Notes under the pieces: model-generated
The model's input: the letters and a program-made list of their open reading frames with translations, nothing else
Told to the model about the DNA's origin: nothing
The model's database searches: none
Made by a program: the position numbers and the translations under genes
Shown: piece by piece, positions 1 to 11,863 of the stretch
How positions within the stretch are numbered: the first letter of the stretch is position 1
How the letters are laid out: every line of letters begins with the position of its first letter
From: Trichuris trichiura
Lineage: Eukaryota > Nematoda > Enoplea > Trichinellida > Trichuridae
NCBI GenBank assembly: GCA_037903355.1
Contig: JBAJFE010000011.1
Span: 2,799,001-2,863,000 of the forward strand
Reading direction: 5' to 3'
DNA length: 64,000 bases

Positions 1-23
1 GTCTATGAAATTTTTAAATTTAC

Positions 24-3000
24 CTCTACTTGAACTGACGTGGTTACATTGTAATAGGTGGAGACGGCGTTATCATTGATGGTGTCAGCTTTTTTGGAAT
101 CGTTCCAATAAAGCGTAGGGACGGGATTCATCTTGCTGCCTTCCTGTGTGCCAATTTCCAAACAGCACTGGGGCGCTTCGAAGGTTTCATATGGCCACGC
201 TAAGCTCATTAAATTTGTAAGCTGCTATCATTCGGTTATTGATACTTACTTGTCGGCACAATGACAACATGTCGAACTAGGCGCAAAGGAAAGATGGACA
301 CTTGTCTCAAGTCGTCCTCTAGTCCCAGAAGGTCTCCTTTCGACGTGAGAAGCAGTACTTTTCCATGCAAGTAGATAATTTCTCGTAGGTTTTCCCAAAC
401 ATTTAAGCTGAATGTAGTCGTCCGTTATTAATGCTGAGCAAGTTATACGGTTACGAAACTTACTGCGAATTTTTCGAGCTGTCAGTTTTTGCAAGAATTC
501 GTTCGCCCGTTGAAACGACGGAGCAGGTGCGAAGTTCAATGCTATCTTTATTGCGTACAGCGTAAAACATATCGTCGGGATTCATTTGTTCGTCCACTGC
601 CAAACCGAGCACACTGCAGTCGGGATTGTTGCACGCAAAATACCTGAAGATCATTGACACGATAGAAGACGTTTTCTGTGGGACCAATTCCTTACGAGCG
701 GTGTCGTTCGCCGGTGAGGTAGATTGAAAATACCTGATCAATTGTCGCGGCTACGACGATGCCATGGCGCGGCAAAAGTTTAAGCCATTGTACTCTTCCT
801 TCGACAGATATTTGCAACGGGTCGTTTTTCCGTAGAGATTGGCGAAAGATCTGCAAAAGTACGAAGTGAGACAGCGAGTTGAAGTCGCATTAAAAGCCGC
901 CTACGCCCTGGTCGTTGCTCCAGTATATTTCTTGCCCTATAGGTTCGTATGTCACCGCCTTCACTTTGCTCTCACTTCCTAAGAGCATAGACCAGTCGTC
1001 GCCTGGTTGCTGCCTTACGAGGCTTCCGTTGAAAATCAGATAACTGTTTGGCGTTAAGCCTCTGGTCATATCTGCGCAAGCGTTGCCAAGTATATCCCGA
1101 ACTTAAGCTTAAGCTTATTCGCACTCACGTTCTCCCGTAAACGCATTTGGCTGCAATGTTCTAGCAGCCCCCGATAGATCCACCTGTACTATGCCATGGA
1201 GTTCGGTTAGAACTGCGAGTGTAAAGGCCGTTTCGTTGGATGTTTTAAATGTACTGCCAGAAGCTTCTACCCAACTTGAGCAAATCGATTGGGAAGTGCA
1301 CGTTCTAACCTTGCAAAGGTATCTTTTGCCAGCCGTCAATTCGGTATGCATGTAAGTGTTATCCATAATTTGGGCCTTTCTGAAGATCATGTTGTCATTG
1401 TCTGTTATTTCCACCTCGTATCTGAGCTCTCTCCATTCCCTCGGTGCTGACAATAACGGAGAAGCTTTTGACGTGGCAAAAGGAAGCAGCCCCATGACTC
1501 ATACCTTGAAAAGGAAGTGGCTTCCCTTGGTTCCAAGTTATACGAACTGCGTCGGATAAGAAGAACAGCGACAAGTTGGCAGGTGCCGGAATCACTGAGT
1601 TCAGCGAACTATGAAATCGATGAGACATTACGTCAAACTGTCTTACCGGAGTGCCACATCGAAGGTGACGAAAGCAGCAGATCAGCTAGCTCTCCGTGGC
1701 CAGGCGGAAGTATAAAATTATTCAAGTTTAGTGAACCGGAAGTGGGGTTCACCTCCTCGGAGAACAGGCAGCTATTATCCATTGGTGCCAATCTCTCAGC
1801 GCATGGTGTTGATAGCCAGTAAATGCGGCCGTTGTGCGCGCCAAGCGTTACCACATTGTCGAAAGCACGTCTCGAACCGGGCAGCAGCTTGTCACTTCGG
1901 ATGTCGCTTACGGAGGAGGTGAAGAGATTTATACCATAAATTGTTCGGTTATAGTTGAACAGCAGTGCTTGCGATCCGTAATCGATGGCAAGTTGCATTG
2001 GTTGCGCTGACGACGAGAGATAAACTGTCAAGCATGATTCATAGTTTAGGTGAACCATGGGGCATTTCAGTATTCTTGTACCCATGGAAACGTACAAGTA
2101 CCTGTAAACTTACTTTCTAAGTAATACAAATGTACTAACAATTAAGAGTTCGGTGTACCCGTTGGCTGAATCTGCAACGACGTCGACGACATCTTCTGGG
2201 CCCTGGAATGCAGTTTCGCAGCGTTTAGTCGCCAAAGAACAAGACATGATCTGAAAAATGACACAAATTCTTTCTGAACATCTTTCTTAAGCTAAACGTA
2301 CTTTGTTCTTGCTGGCCACAATGATTTGGCGCTTCGCTTCTTCGAACGTCATTGAATTCACCGGAAATGAAAGCGAAAATGCTAGCTTGTTGTCTAGTTC
2401 GTTGGTTCCACTGTGCGCAGGACTCTGATAGATCCTTCCGTTTTCAAGCGCCACGAAAAGGTGCTCCTCCCCAAAGGCTATGGCTAAAACGCAGACTGTT
2501 TAATATTGATGGGTCTTTTTTTCGACATCCCCAACCGGATATTCGAGAAGAGTAGCTGACGTATAGTTGAGTTGGTGGTTTAGTGACTAAGAAGTCCTTC
2601 AGATCGGCGATTGCGCTTACATGCGTACCATTTGCATAAATCAAACGAACTTGCTGTCTATCTAAAAGCAGACGACTAATTCAAGCACTGATAGTTTGTC
2701 GTTCCAACTAGATCACTTCGAAACTCGTGAAGTTCAAACGCGACGGACGAACTGGCCCCAAAAGTTTCATCTTGAGGACCAATGGCCTTCACGGTTGCCT
2801 CATAACCTTGCTTCTGCTCTAAGCCGGCTAGCAGATAGTATGTTCGTTTTAATTTCTACAGACGAGACGAACCTTCGTAATGCTCATCGATTCCGGCTCT
2901 ATTACCTCCGAGATGAAGAGCACCTTTGTCACACGGTTGAGCACTTCTACAACGAAGCGAATGGAGCTGTTGAATAATAGCAAATGTTCGCTCCATTTTA

Positions 3001-3702
3001 GGAGCACGTGGTCTTCGTTCACTATCTCCACTGTTAAATCAAAAGCTTCCGACGATACTTCTCCTGCAGGATTGAAAGATCGAGTTTGGACTGGCGTAAC
3101 TTATGCAAATTATTGCATGCCTTACCTGAACTGGCACCTCGAATAGGAATCGAGCGAGATGTTGAAATGATCCTTTGGTCTTCAACGGCGGCAAGTCGAA
3201 CCTGTCAGGCAAGATGTTGCCTCGTTTGTTTGAATCGCAATCCGAAATTTACTTCGTGGGTGACGAAGGCTTGAAACGATCGCTGAGGTATGAATACGCT
3301 GCGGCTACCGTTGGAGTGATGGTGTACTTCCGTTTCCACCGTTGTCCAAGCGATTGAAGATTGAATGGAAGGCAGAGTAGGCTTGATTTGTACTATCCAC
3401 GAGAACCCAGGATGGGCATCCATTCCTTCGGGTACGATCCAGCTAGCTTCGTAGCCTGCTTGATTCGGCAGCGGACGTAGGTCAAAGCAGGATGAAAAAA
3501 GTAACAAATCCAATTGAGAAATATGACTGCATTCAGCTATGTAGCAACCGGTACAGTACGACTCAGAGCCCTAAAAAAGTGGTCTGTAAATCCACTTCCT
3601 TTATTTGGTTATTACGAAGGGACATTCATTGCTGCAGCCCTCGCATGACCTGTCGAACTGACTTGTCCTTATTGCTAGTTCCTTTGAGTTGTAGTGTAGC
3701 AT
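24..3702 (-). CDS. rol-3: ROS1/ROL-3-like receptor ectodomain, partial, at least 17 exons
   Basis: Exons by eye (minus): 3616-3702, 3253-3570, 3126-3201, 2860-3063, 2717-2827, 2536-2661, 2302-2495, 2159-2250, 1647-2101, 1505-1594, 1129-1464, 905-1071, 734-850, 464-675, 250-407, 24-199; phases agree at the joins, and more exons must lie left of position 1. Domain order: Cys-rich stretch, FN3 (3.5-3.13 kb), FN3 (3.06-2.72), YWTD-type beta-propeller (2.66-1.65, with GRIYQ and GRIYWLS strands), FN3 (1.59-1.25), second propeller (1.2-0.25, EIYWSNDQG), start of another FN3 (LYWNDS). Alternating FN3 and propeller domains is the ROS1/sevenless/ROL-3 layout, a receptor tyrosine kinase that in worms acts at epithelial and cuticle surfaces. 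The transmembrane and kinase parts are outside the window, so kinase identity is inferred. SorLA-type receptors also mix propeller and FN3 but normally keep them in separate blocks. The 5' start is unresolved. Confidence 0.68.
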
Positions 3703-5834
3703 ATTGTTAAGAGTATCCTTAATTTTTTTCCAACCTCGCTAGCGTTAGAGCTTAACGGAATAGATGTCTGCTGCCCCCTTAGTTTTGCTCAGTGACAGTC
3801 AGCATCGTCTCCTTTACGAAGGGTGAGCGAATAGTGAACGTCCTTTTACATCTCACTGCATTCTCGTTGATTCTGAATGCTTTCTGAATGAGCGTAGTTT
3901 GTTATCAGCCTTTGCGTACGTAAACCACGCTAACGTTTTTGTACAGAATCCTTACTGCTGAATGAGTTCATCCCAAAACCACCACCAACGAAAATGTGCG
4001 TTACGTAATCAACGGCAATACTCTATAATGTGTCGTTTTACGCATTTTTGTCAAAAATGTTCCAGCCATGCAGCTGATTCAGCGTCCCCACCGGTTGACA
4101 AAAAAACAGTGGGAATGTGGAGATTCACTCGATAAATAAAATTAAGGAAACATTTTTGACAGCGTATGTTTTCAAATTATTCGAATGCAAATATAGGCTA
4201 AGAAAAAAGCCTTTGGAGCCAAGTAAAATTCAGTTTAGCGTAAGGAAGTTTTGGACATTTTTTTGAATACGAGCAGAGGTCAGCTTTCGGGTTGACCGAC
4301 TTGTCACTAGAATGACCTTTGCATGACTGGACCGATGACTCTGCCGCAAGGGCGTTTCGCATGTTAATTGACGTGTTTACCGAAGAGATGATACGAAGTG
4401 TTTTTACGTTTTATCGGATTGTATTGTTCATTGTGCAAACAAGGCTGTCAGCTTTCGCGTTCCGAACGGACGCGTTTAAAGGAAATGCAAATTGGCAGCG
4501 TTGGTTGCACGCCATGAAAATAAGAACTTGCAAATTCGACCTTACCTTGCATGCCGACGCGCAGGACTGAACTTTGTTGGTGTTCCAAAATTCGCAGCCT
4601 GTTACGCACTATAAAATAGCAATAACCACGTTGCTACAGTCCAACGCTAAAGCGCTTACGTCCGCGATAATGCTTTCAACGTGCTCGTTCTTCTGTTGCG
4701 AGGAGGGCCTACTAGTAGCCGGCATTGCCTAAATGAAAGTAGTACAAAATTTGGAAAGGTAACGGCTTGGACAACAGCTGTCGTAACTTGAAAGTGCTAA
4801 CGAATTCCAGCAGTTGACTATGGAGTTGTATAATATATTTTTGAATCTTCAATTACACTGCATGCAGTTCAGCGTAGACTTATGGTAAAGTTTAGCAGTC
4901 GACCCAGTCGGCTGGACCGGTTGTTCCATTGCTAAAAAACGTCCTTACCAATTCGCTTTCCAATCAAAATTCATTCGACTAATGGATAAACAGAATAATA
5001 TTATCTATGCAGGCTGATAACAGTGTTCTTGCTCAGTGTAGTGCAGGCTTCCACAAAAGTCAGCTAGGACCGAGGTTATATGCTGTTGAAAGTTTGATCG
5101 TGAATAGTTGCCTTTATTTCGACAATTCCCTGTCGCTACTGTGAATTATTTAACATTTCTTAACTCCAGCTTGGTAAAGAAATTGCCGTCAATTTCCATT
5201 TGCCCTTTAAGCTTTAGGTGTATCAACCAGGCTCTTGACTTTTGAATCGACTTGTCTAAGAACTTTAACGCGATCCAGTTAAAAAGTCTACCGGAAGCGT
5301 CGCAAAGGTGATGATTCAACCGCCTGTTTCAGACGGCGGCACCTATTGCCGATGAAACCATTTTTTATGACCCCGAAAAATGGGCATCCATTGGTTGCTC
5401 GACTGTACGTACGATGATGACGCGTTTTGCTCAACCGACTTCAAGCTCAGGTGAAGGAACGAACACTTGAGAAAAGGGACAATTTCAAGGAGAAAGCTAA
5501 CTTATCAGCTTAAACTAGCTTGGGCAAATAACAGATTTTGCACGGTCTCTGCGTCCTGTCGAAACCGCGTCTTCATTCTTCACCAGTTATTCAAAGAATT
5601 CTGCGCAAATTTGAAATTTAGCTAAACTGTGAGGCGTTGGGGAGCCCGCTTTTGTGTCTGCGATATGGGCATCCGCCAGTTGTTGCTACTTCGCTTTTAT
5701 GTTTTTTGTTTACGCTTAAACGAGCGTAAATTAACGCGTAGTTGCTAGATTCACTTCCGCAATGTAACGTGCTATTAAAGGTAGACAGAAGTGAACGTAA
5801 CAAACAGGGTTAAGCGAAAAGAAAACGTGATTAC
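3703..5834. other. no gene recognised
   Basis: Only short frames without family pattern. A large 5' intron of the receptor gene is possible here because nothing repeat-like or RNA-like was seen. Confidence 0.4.
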
Positions 5835-5915
5835 CATCAGTGTATGTTGGCAGAGTTGTTGGCATCGCTGAACCGAAAGAAGCTGATCGAATGTAAGTCC
5901 ATTAGTAGTGCACGT
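5835..5915 (-). CDS. possible Cys-rich upstream exon of the ROS1-like gene
   Basis: An 81-nt stretch sits between a TTTTGGTCAG acceptor and an ATG|GTAATC donor and reads 27 codons with a Cys pattern ending RCQQLCQ. Spaced Cys pairs are also seen in the 3616-3702 exon (CEGCSNEC) and are usual near the N-terminus of ROS1-family ectodomains. No reading join to the next exon could be traced through 3.7-5.8 kb, so membership of the gene is inference. Confidence 0.3.
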
Positions 5916-6077
5916 CTGACCAAAATGGAAAGCGAACAGACCAAAAAGCCATGTGCAGGCATGTAGAAATTGCTCCTGCGTACGTATTTTCCTCATTCGA
6001 GTGAATCGTGTGGCAACTTGCCGGCATAGGGCTGTTCCAAGCGAAGAACAATGCTGTCAAAGCTTTCCTATGTGAAA

Positions 6078-6413
6078 TCAATTCATTTCGCCATGTACGG
6101 CATTACTGAGCAGCGTCCCTAAGTGTGAAAGTTGCCCGCCAAGCAAGGACAGGTAAAAAATGCGCCCAGTCGCTGTGTTCAGCAATGTGCCTGCTGTACC
6201 TGATGCGTTTTCCGTGACGGCAGAAAACAACATTTCGCCCGACCAATTGAAACCAGTGTAGAGGAAAACCGGTCGACAGCCTACATTATGGTGACGTTTG
6301 TTGACTGGATTATTCGCTCGCAGATGACCAGAATTATCAGCAGTCACGAGGATCACGATTGTAACCGAGGACATTGCTATGGTCCAACACCTTATTTGTT
6401 GCTGCAGTGGCAT
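6078..6413 (-). CDS. hypothetical secreted-protein first exon
   Basis: This 111-codon frame follows a T-rich AG acceptor-like site at about 6415. It has a hydrophobic N-terminal stretch (CWTIAMSSVTIVILVTA) that looks like a signal peptide, then a polar segment with an N-glycosylation site (NWS). It could be the signal-peptide exon of the receptor gene that follows at 3.7 kb, or a separate short secreted protein ending at a stop at 6078. A GTACAG donor-like site about 60% through the frame would truncate the coding part. The family is not recognised. Confidence 0.3.
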   Translation of the reverse strand: MPLQQQIRCWTIAMSSVTIVILVTADNSGHLRANNPVNKRHHNVGCRPVFLYTGFNWSGEMLFSAVTENASGTAGTLLNTATGRIFYLSLLGGQLSHLGTLLSNAVHGEMN

Positions 6414-7036
6414 TTCTAAAAAAAAAAGAAGCGCTGATTATTTTTTCTTGGTTCAGATGACCTCCGCAACAACGTTCGACGTGTTGACGTTTCGAATGGA
6501 AATAATTACGTCTTGAAATGACCTCTTTTGAAAGTGCTTGCGACTTCTGAGGCGCAGCGGGGAAAATTTCGAAATATCTCTATAATGCGACGAATGCTTC
6601 GCTGGCTTGAACAGTTTAATAACAAGTGTTGACAGTTGTTTGACATTGGCTTACACTGTACACCAGATAGACGCAATTGAACCTGCGGCTGTGTGTCCTT
6701 TGATGATCGTCGTAAAACAACATTGTAAGAATAGACGTTCATTGTAGTAACATTTGGAGCGGAACGTATTGTTGGAAAGTGTGCAGATCACCGATGGTCA
6801 ATTTGTTGATAGCTGCTTGTTTTTAGGAACATCAATTTTAAATAATCCTTCGCAATGACGCTTTTTTAAACATATTTATGGCAAAGCATGACTGTGCTAG
6901 GAAGCTGCATTTTGCTGAACAGCGTTCTCGTATCGTCCATTATTTATCGTCTCATTAGTTTTCATTTGGCCGTTAGGCTTTGTAGCCAAAGTTTCGTTTC
7001 GTGAATGGTTGCGTTGAGACAGCGTTTTATTTTATT

Positions 7037-7485
7037 TCAAAGCTTCCACAGGTAGAAACCGATTCGTTTCTCGTAGTAACCTTTGGACTTTAATCTTCCC
7101 GCGTTGAAATTGTTCGTTTGTATGAGGTAGTCGGCAGGTGAACGTTGATATTCTGAAATGTGATGGTTGGCCCCGCAGAGGCCTTGTTTTTCGACCGCGT
7201 AACCAATGGTCATATTTCTTTCGTCGTAACCTTTTTCGATCAGTTGTTTGTACTGATCCTCGTTGACGATGAATACGTTCACTCCGGGACCACTTTTGTG
7301 CATCCAACGGATAGGTTTAAGATGTACACATTCGGAAGTTTTTGCGCTTGCCACCTTTCCAACAGCTTTTATACGCGCGTATCTTCTCCTTTCAAAATAC
7401 ATGTCGTTTTTTATCCGTTCATCAGTGACTATCAGGTATTTTCGTTCCTTTCCGTCCCACCAAAGTTCTAACTTTATTAAGTTGC
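7037..7485 (-). CDS. small GY..W-repeat protein, copy A (last exon)
   Basis: The exon opens after a CTCTTCCAG acceptor in phase 1 with GNLIKLELWWDG and runs 149 codons to a stop at 7037. The C-terminal half carries two related blocks, each with a GY turn and an aromatic end: KGYDERNMTIGYAVEKQGLCG, then SKGYYEKRIGFYLWKL. That pattern resembles DUF5648-type extracellular repeats; the match is from memory of the motif and is tentative. A paralogue with the same exon boundary lies at 15788-16239, and both sit just downstream of a CAP gene on the same strand. The first exon, expected to hold a signal peptide, was not found with confidence in 7.5-8.4 kb. Confidence 0.55.
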
Positions 7486-8615
7486 CTGGAAGAGAATATG
7501 TCAGCAGGTTCAGCAAGGATATGAACTTATTGGCTACCGCCGTTTTGACGCAGGGACTTGGATGAGTTACGTCGGTTCGACAGCATTAGCTCTCTGAGCT
7601 GACTGGCCCTTCGAAAGTGCCCTTTGACCTCGAGACGTTGGATTTAAGTTGAACCTTTCCGTCGGGGCTCTGATGTGACTGGATAACCATTGGGCCTAAT
7701 AAATCCAACTGATGTGACCCATCCAGGCCCCTGACGCCAAAACGGTGGCGGCTTATCGTTGGCGGGTAAAGATCCTATACCGCACAGTGGCGGTAAGCTT
7801 TCTCTTTTCGTTCACGTAAGCGACTCTTCAATTCACGTTCGTTGTCTCCGTTGCGAGTCATCTGTCTGCACTATTTTTGTTGCAAGTCAATGTAGCGTTG
7901 ATGATTTAATGCTTGTATGAAGCAATAGTTGACATCCCGTGTTTACTTAGAAGTGTTGGCGAGATGTGAATTTTTTTGAAATTTCTTATTTGTACAAGAA
8001 TCGTTGAAGAAAGCATAGAAGTTATTTGCAAAAGATCCCATTGCAATTTATGTATCGCATGTAGTTTTTACGGCTAACCGCTTTTAACGGAAATCGAAAA
8101 ACTGAATTCTCAAAGTTTTCAGTTCTCCTTGTCCGGTTGTCATCGGTTTAATGACGTAATTTATTCGTGAGCGCGGGAAAGAATGTGGCAACAACGACAG
8201 TCCACATTAAGGTAATGTCGCTTAAACTTCTTACATTCCGTTACGTTGCCGTTTTTTGCGTTAGCTAGTTGACCAGGGTTTTCCCTCATAAATTCTTATT
8301 CCATATTTTGCTCTTTATTTTTTTGTGTTGAGATTTTTTTAAATTTTCGTCTCTGTACGCCCCCAAGCGTGAATCCCTACTGTTTAGAAAGATGTGGCAG
8401 ACTCGCTGACCTGTTGAAAGGTATGCCAATGCAGAGAACAGTACTACGCGCGGTTGGAAAAATGGGAATGTACCTGGCTAATTTGAATCTCTTTGCCACG
8501 ATTAAGCATAGGACGCATGGCCTAGTTGTCCTTTTTTTGAACACCCTCTTTGAACTCTTCGTAGTGGGATGGTATATTTTCATAATATACAGGTTCTATC
8601 TGCAGCGAATCCTGT

Positions 8616-8725
8616 TAAGGAAACGAAATTTTATCGGCGCTAGTGGTTTTTGAAAATTTTACCGCCTACGAGGATGGAGGCCACAACCTGAAAGCCTCCG
8701 CTACAAATAAAATTTCGTTTCCTTA
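8616..8725. repeat. short inverted-repeat element near the CAP A 3' end
   Basis: 19-bp arms (TAAGGAAACGAAATTTTAT and its complement) enclose about 72 bp. The inside reads CCTACGAGG...CCTGAAAGCC, which looks like a decayed version of the hammerhead-type core found elsewhere in the window. Confidence 0.6.
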
Positions 8726-8906
8726 GCCGGATCCACCGTAAATGAGACCTGTATATACTTGGTAGCAAATGCTTGTTACATTCTCCAAAGAGAAGTATCG
8801 TGTATGAATAGACCGTACCACACCGGTGGGGTCATTTTCTACTATTAACGATATACTAAATTCCTTCGGTTGGCCTTTCAATTAAAAAATCTCCAACCCA
8901 ACTTAC

Positions 8907-9588
8907 TCGGTGTTGTATTGCCGCCTGATGAAGATGGAGTGACCTCAGTTTCACGAGAATCAGGATTCGATTGATCGGCTGGCTCTGACGTAGTTTCTAA
9001 AAGAAACCGATAAGGCGGAACCATAATGCTACGTTTTTATTAATGCTCCAGGCATCATTGCGCAGATTCCAAAGGCTCCATATCAATAAAGATTACAAGA
9101 CGTGGTCTTATAGCAAAGCAGGACGACTACTAACCTGATGTTTTATTTTCACTTGATAAAGGTGGAGTGACTTCAGCTTGAAGAGGGTTACGACTAGGTT
9201 TCGCAGTTGTCGGAGAAGTAATTTCTTGAGAAAATCAGTGAGATGTTGTCATAATGTCAATATGAACTGCAGTATACCTGTTGTTTTATTATTACCACTC
9301 GACGAAGATTGTGTGACTTCAGTTTCGCCAGAGCTACTGTTCGTTTTCTCAGTTAACGTAGAGCTAACGTCTTGAGGAAATCAGCAAAATGATCACGTAA
9401 TAGTATTGACGTTAAGTGCAACTTACCTGACGTCTTACTGCCGCTTGATGAAGATGGAACGACGTCAGCTTCACCTAACGTAGAATTAGATTTCTCGGTT
9501 CTGTTTGAAATGATCTCTCCCGAGTCCTTTTCATGGTCAGGCGTCAAAAATGGAAATTTGTCTTCATGCGCTCCGTTCGATGGGGTGC
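8907..9588 (-). repeat. tandemly duplicated tail exons (four cassettes)
   Basis: Exons 9427-9588, 9278-9370, 9135-9224 and 8907-8996 share a pattern ending in E-V/A-x-x-x-SSSSG-x-K-T; the last three are 93, 90 and 90 nt. All begin and end in phase 1, so any can be skipped or repeated without a frame change. Each codes for one or more N-glycosylation sites (NST, NKT, NTT). Confidence 0.72.
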
Positions 9589-11829
9589 CTACGGATTCTT
9601 AGTCACAATTTGCCGTAACGAGAAAAGCATTACAGCACTGCTGTTTATCGTCGCAGTTCGGTTTTTCCGAGCTGCACATTGAACAGGCTGCGTTTTGTAT
9701 TTTCCAACTGACGAAAGGATTGGAATTTTCATTTTGCCTAAAAAGGTTGGCTGTCTGTGAACTTTGTGCAATCAAGTGTACGCTGCAGGAATGGAAAGGT
9801 CCCATTGCTTTGCTTGAGTTAAAGTTTCGCATTGAAAGTAGCAAATATCATTTCGAAATAATATGACAATTTGAATGTAAAAGACGCTGTTGCGTATTGA
9901 ACCTGTTATAGAAGTCATCTTCTGGCTAAAGACAGTAAGGTTGGAGGTTCCTACGGGAGTATTTCCACCAAGAAAAAACAGGGCGTTGGGAGGTAAAGGG
10001 TTTGGAAGCAAAATGGCGTATCAGATACTGGCATAGTTGTTGCCCGTTCTTCAATAACGTATTTTCCCGTTCTTCAATAACGTATTTTCCAGTATTCGTA
10101 AGAGACGGGACCAAGGAAGCGAATAAATAACTTTTTTCAATCATGGAACTTTTGAAATTCTCTTGCTTAACAGATAAAGCCGACTGCATGATACGAATTA
10201 AGCAAAAATCATACACGCGTGTCCCAGCGCACGTTTTTAAAGATTGAATTTGGTAGGCCATTTTGGAGGGGTGTCAAGCCACGCGGTAAGATCAGTTTAG
10301 CCAGGTGATGCACATTAAACGCCTATGTAAATTGTGTGCTTGATTTTCTATTTTTCTAAGCGCAATATGGCTTGCTGTAAGTCATCACTAAGCGTTTCTT
10401 GGTTTTTACATATCGTGGCGAGCTTGAATGCCCATGTACTTACTTGTACGAGTAGGCGCAGACAAGATGGGTTGCATTTCCACAATTTGCCCGGCCGCAT
10501 CCGATGGCGTGCGCTTCATACCAATACGCCTATGTTAAAAGCAGTCCTTTTTCCGTGCTATCGGAAGCTTTTGTGTTTCAGTGCGATGAGCGGCTGATGT
10601 TTTCGTTTTGAGATGTTTTCTGTCTTACTTTTAAGCATACTGCGCACTGCTTCGCGGCTTAACGTAGTAGGGGAATATCACGTAGTCGTACCTGTCTAAA
10701 AATTGCGCAGCTTTCTCTCTTCGTTTTGCAGATGTTTCTAACGTGGTCGAAGCTGTCGTAGCCTTTTCTCGCCGCAGAAATATATTCGTTTATCATCGTT
10801 TGGTTCGCTTTTTTAGATATCTTAATTGCAAGGCCGAATTTTGTTTTCTCCTTTGGAAGAGCTCGTTCGCATTTTTCGGCTATCTTCTGCGCATAAGATA
10901 CCATCGTTTCATTGACAGTAAGCTGAAACAGTTCAGTTATTCTTGTACGCTTAATATCTCCAGATAGTTTAATTCATTTACGTTTTTATGCTTTTTTTTC
11001 AATAATAGACTAAACCGGATCGATTTTAATGACGTATATTGATAGCTACACTAAAACGATTCAATTATACAGCGAGAATTAGAAGATTTTAACGGTTAAT
11101 CACGCTTTTTAAAATTAATGAATTGTTGTATAACGGGATATGCTGAGGCATTGCTTTGACGCAGTAGTTCTGTAATAACGAAAGCTTTTGGAATGACGTA
11201 CTGCTCATTCAGGATTTCCGTAAAATTTTGCCACCATAATTTAGTTAGTAGTTGCTTGAAGGGTGGTAATATCAATGGAACTTGCTGGGAGCCCGTAGAA
11301 TGTTGCTATGGCCTTCGTTATATATTCTACTGTCTTTATGTGATCGAGAGGTATTGGTAGTAGACGCTTCTACTTTACTGACGGTTGTCAACCTTTGCAG
11401 AAATCAATATGAAACGACGGTGCTGTACGTTTATCATATTTTAACCTTAGACATCTCAGTAGTTGGAACAGCATCCTTTTAAGGGGACATTAATACGTTG
11501 GCCGACGCTTTGGGCCAGCATTTTAGAGAAGCGACTTAGATAAACGAATTATTTGTTATAACAGGTTTTACCATTTAGTTTTTCATTTAAAAGCAAAGAA
11601 AATTACCAGACATTGCATATTAATTTGGTTAGTGTTTTTTCGCAATTCGTTGTGTTGCGTTATCAAACTCTCCTGCTCTTCCATAAGTAAAGGGTAAGGC
11701 ACGCCTAGAAAAGCGAGCCTATAACGTGTAGCCGTATAGCGAATACCTACCGACTGCCCCAACAGCGATGCTGATTAAGTCCAGTACAAATAAGAACTTT
11801 ACGAACAAATTCGGTAGCATTGTTCTCAT
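8907..11829 (-). CDS. SCP/TAPS (CAP) secreted protein A with repeated mucin-like tail
   Basis: Exons (minus): 11751-11829 signal peptide (MRTMLPNLF...), 11607-11704, 10692-10922, 10444-10529, 9634-9737, 9427-9588, 9278-9370, 9135-9224, 8907-8996; phases match at every join. CAP marks: TQHNELRKN at about residue 42, SYAQKIAEKC, AIGCGRANCGNATHLVCAYS, then a Cys hinge CSMCSSEKPNCDDKQQCC. The usual CAP1 GHxTQ block is replaced by CAIFRQ, so the classic metal-binding histidine there is missing. After the hinge come four exons coding Ser/Thr-rich, N-glycosylation-rich segments of about 31 residues. CAP proteins of parasitic nematodes are secreted and often host-facing; the role here is inferred. 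The 3' end below 8907 is unresolved: candidate last exons near 8.75 kb (stop within 9 codons) and 8.5-8.61 kb were seen. Start chosen from the signal peptide and a TATA-like box 25-35 bp upstream. Confidence 0.8.
9589..9633 (-). other. 45-nt intron with in-frame stop, CAP gene A
   Basis: GTAATG...CCGTAG, 45 nt, phase 1, right after the double-Cys end of the hinge. Unspliced it reads straight on in frame to a TAA; spliced it joins the hinge to the Ser/Thr tail. CAP gene B has an intron of the same length at the same codon. Confidence 0.7.
10043..10088. repeat. perfect 23-bp tandem duplication in a CAP A intron
   Basis: Two identical 23-bp units beginning CCCGTTCTTCAATAACG lie end to end between exons 10444-10529 and 9634-9737. 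Confidence 0.9.
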
Positions 11830-11853
11830 CGTCAGTTATTTTTCACTTTTTTT

Positions 11854-11863
11854 CTTTTATATA
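11854..11863 (-). promoter_or_regulatory. TATA-like box of CAP gene A
   Basis: TATATAAAAG on the minus strand, 25-35 bp upstream of the ATG at 11829. The same string sits at the matching place before CAP gene B. The short distance to the ATG would leave almost no 5' UTR, so it may instead act in a trans-spliced leader context. Confidence 0.5.
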
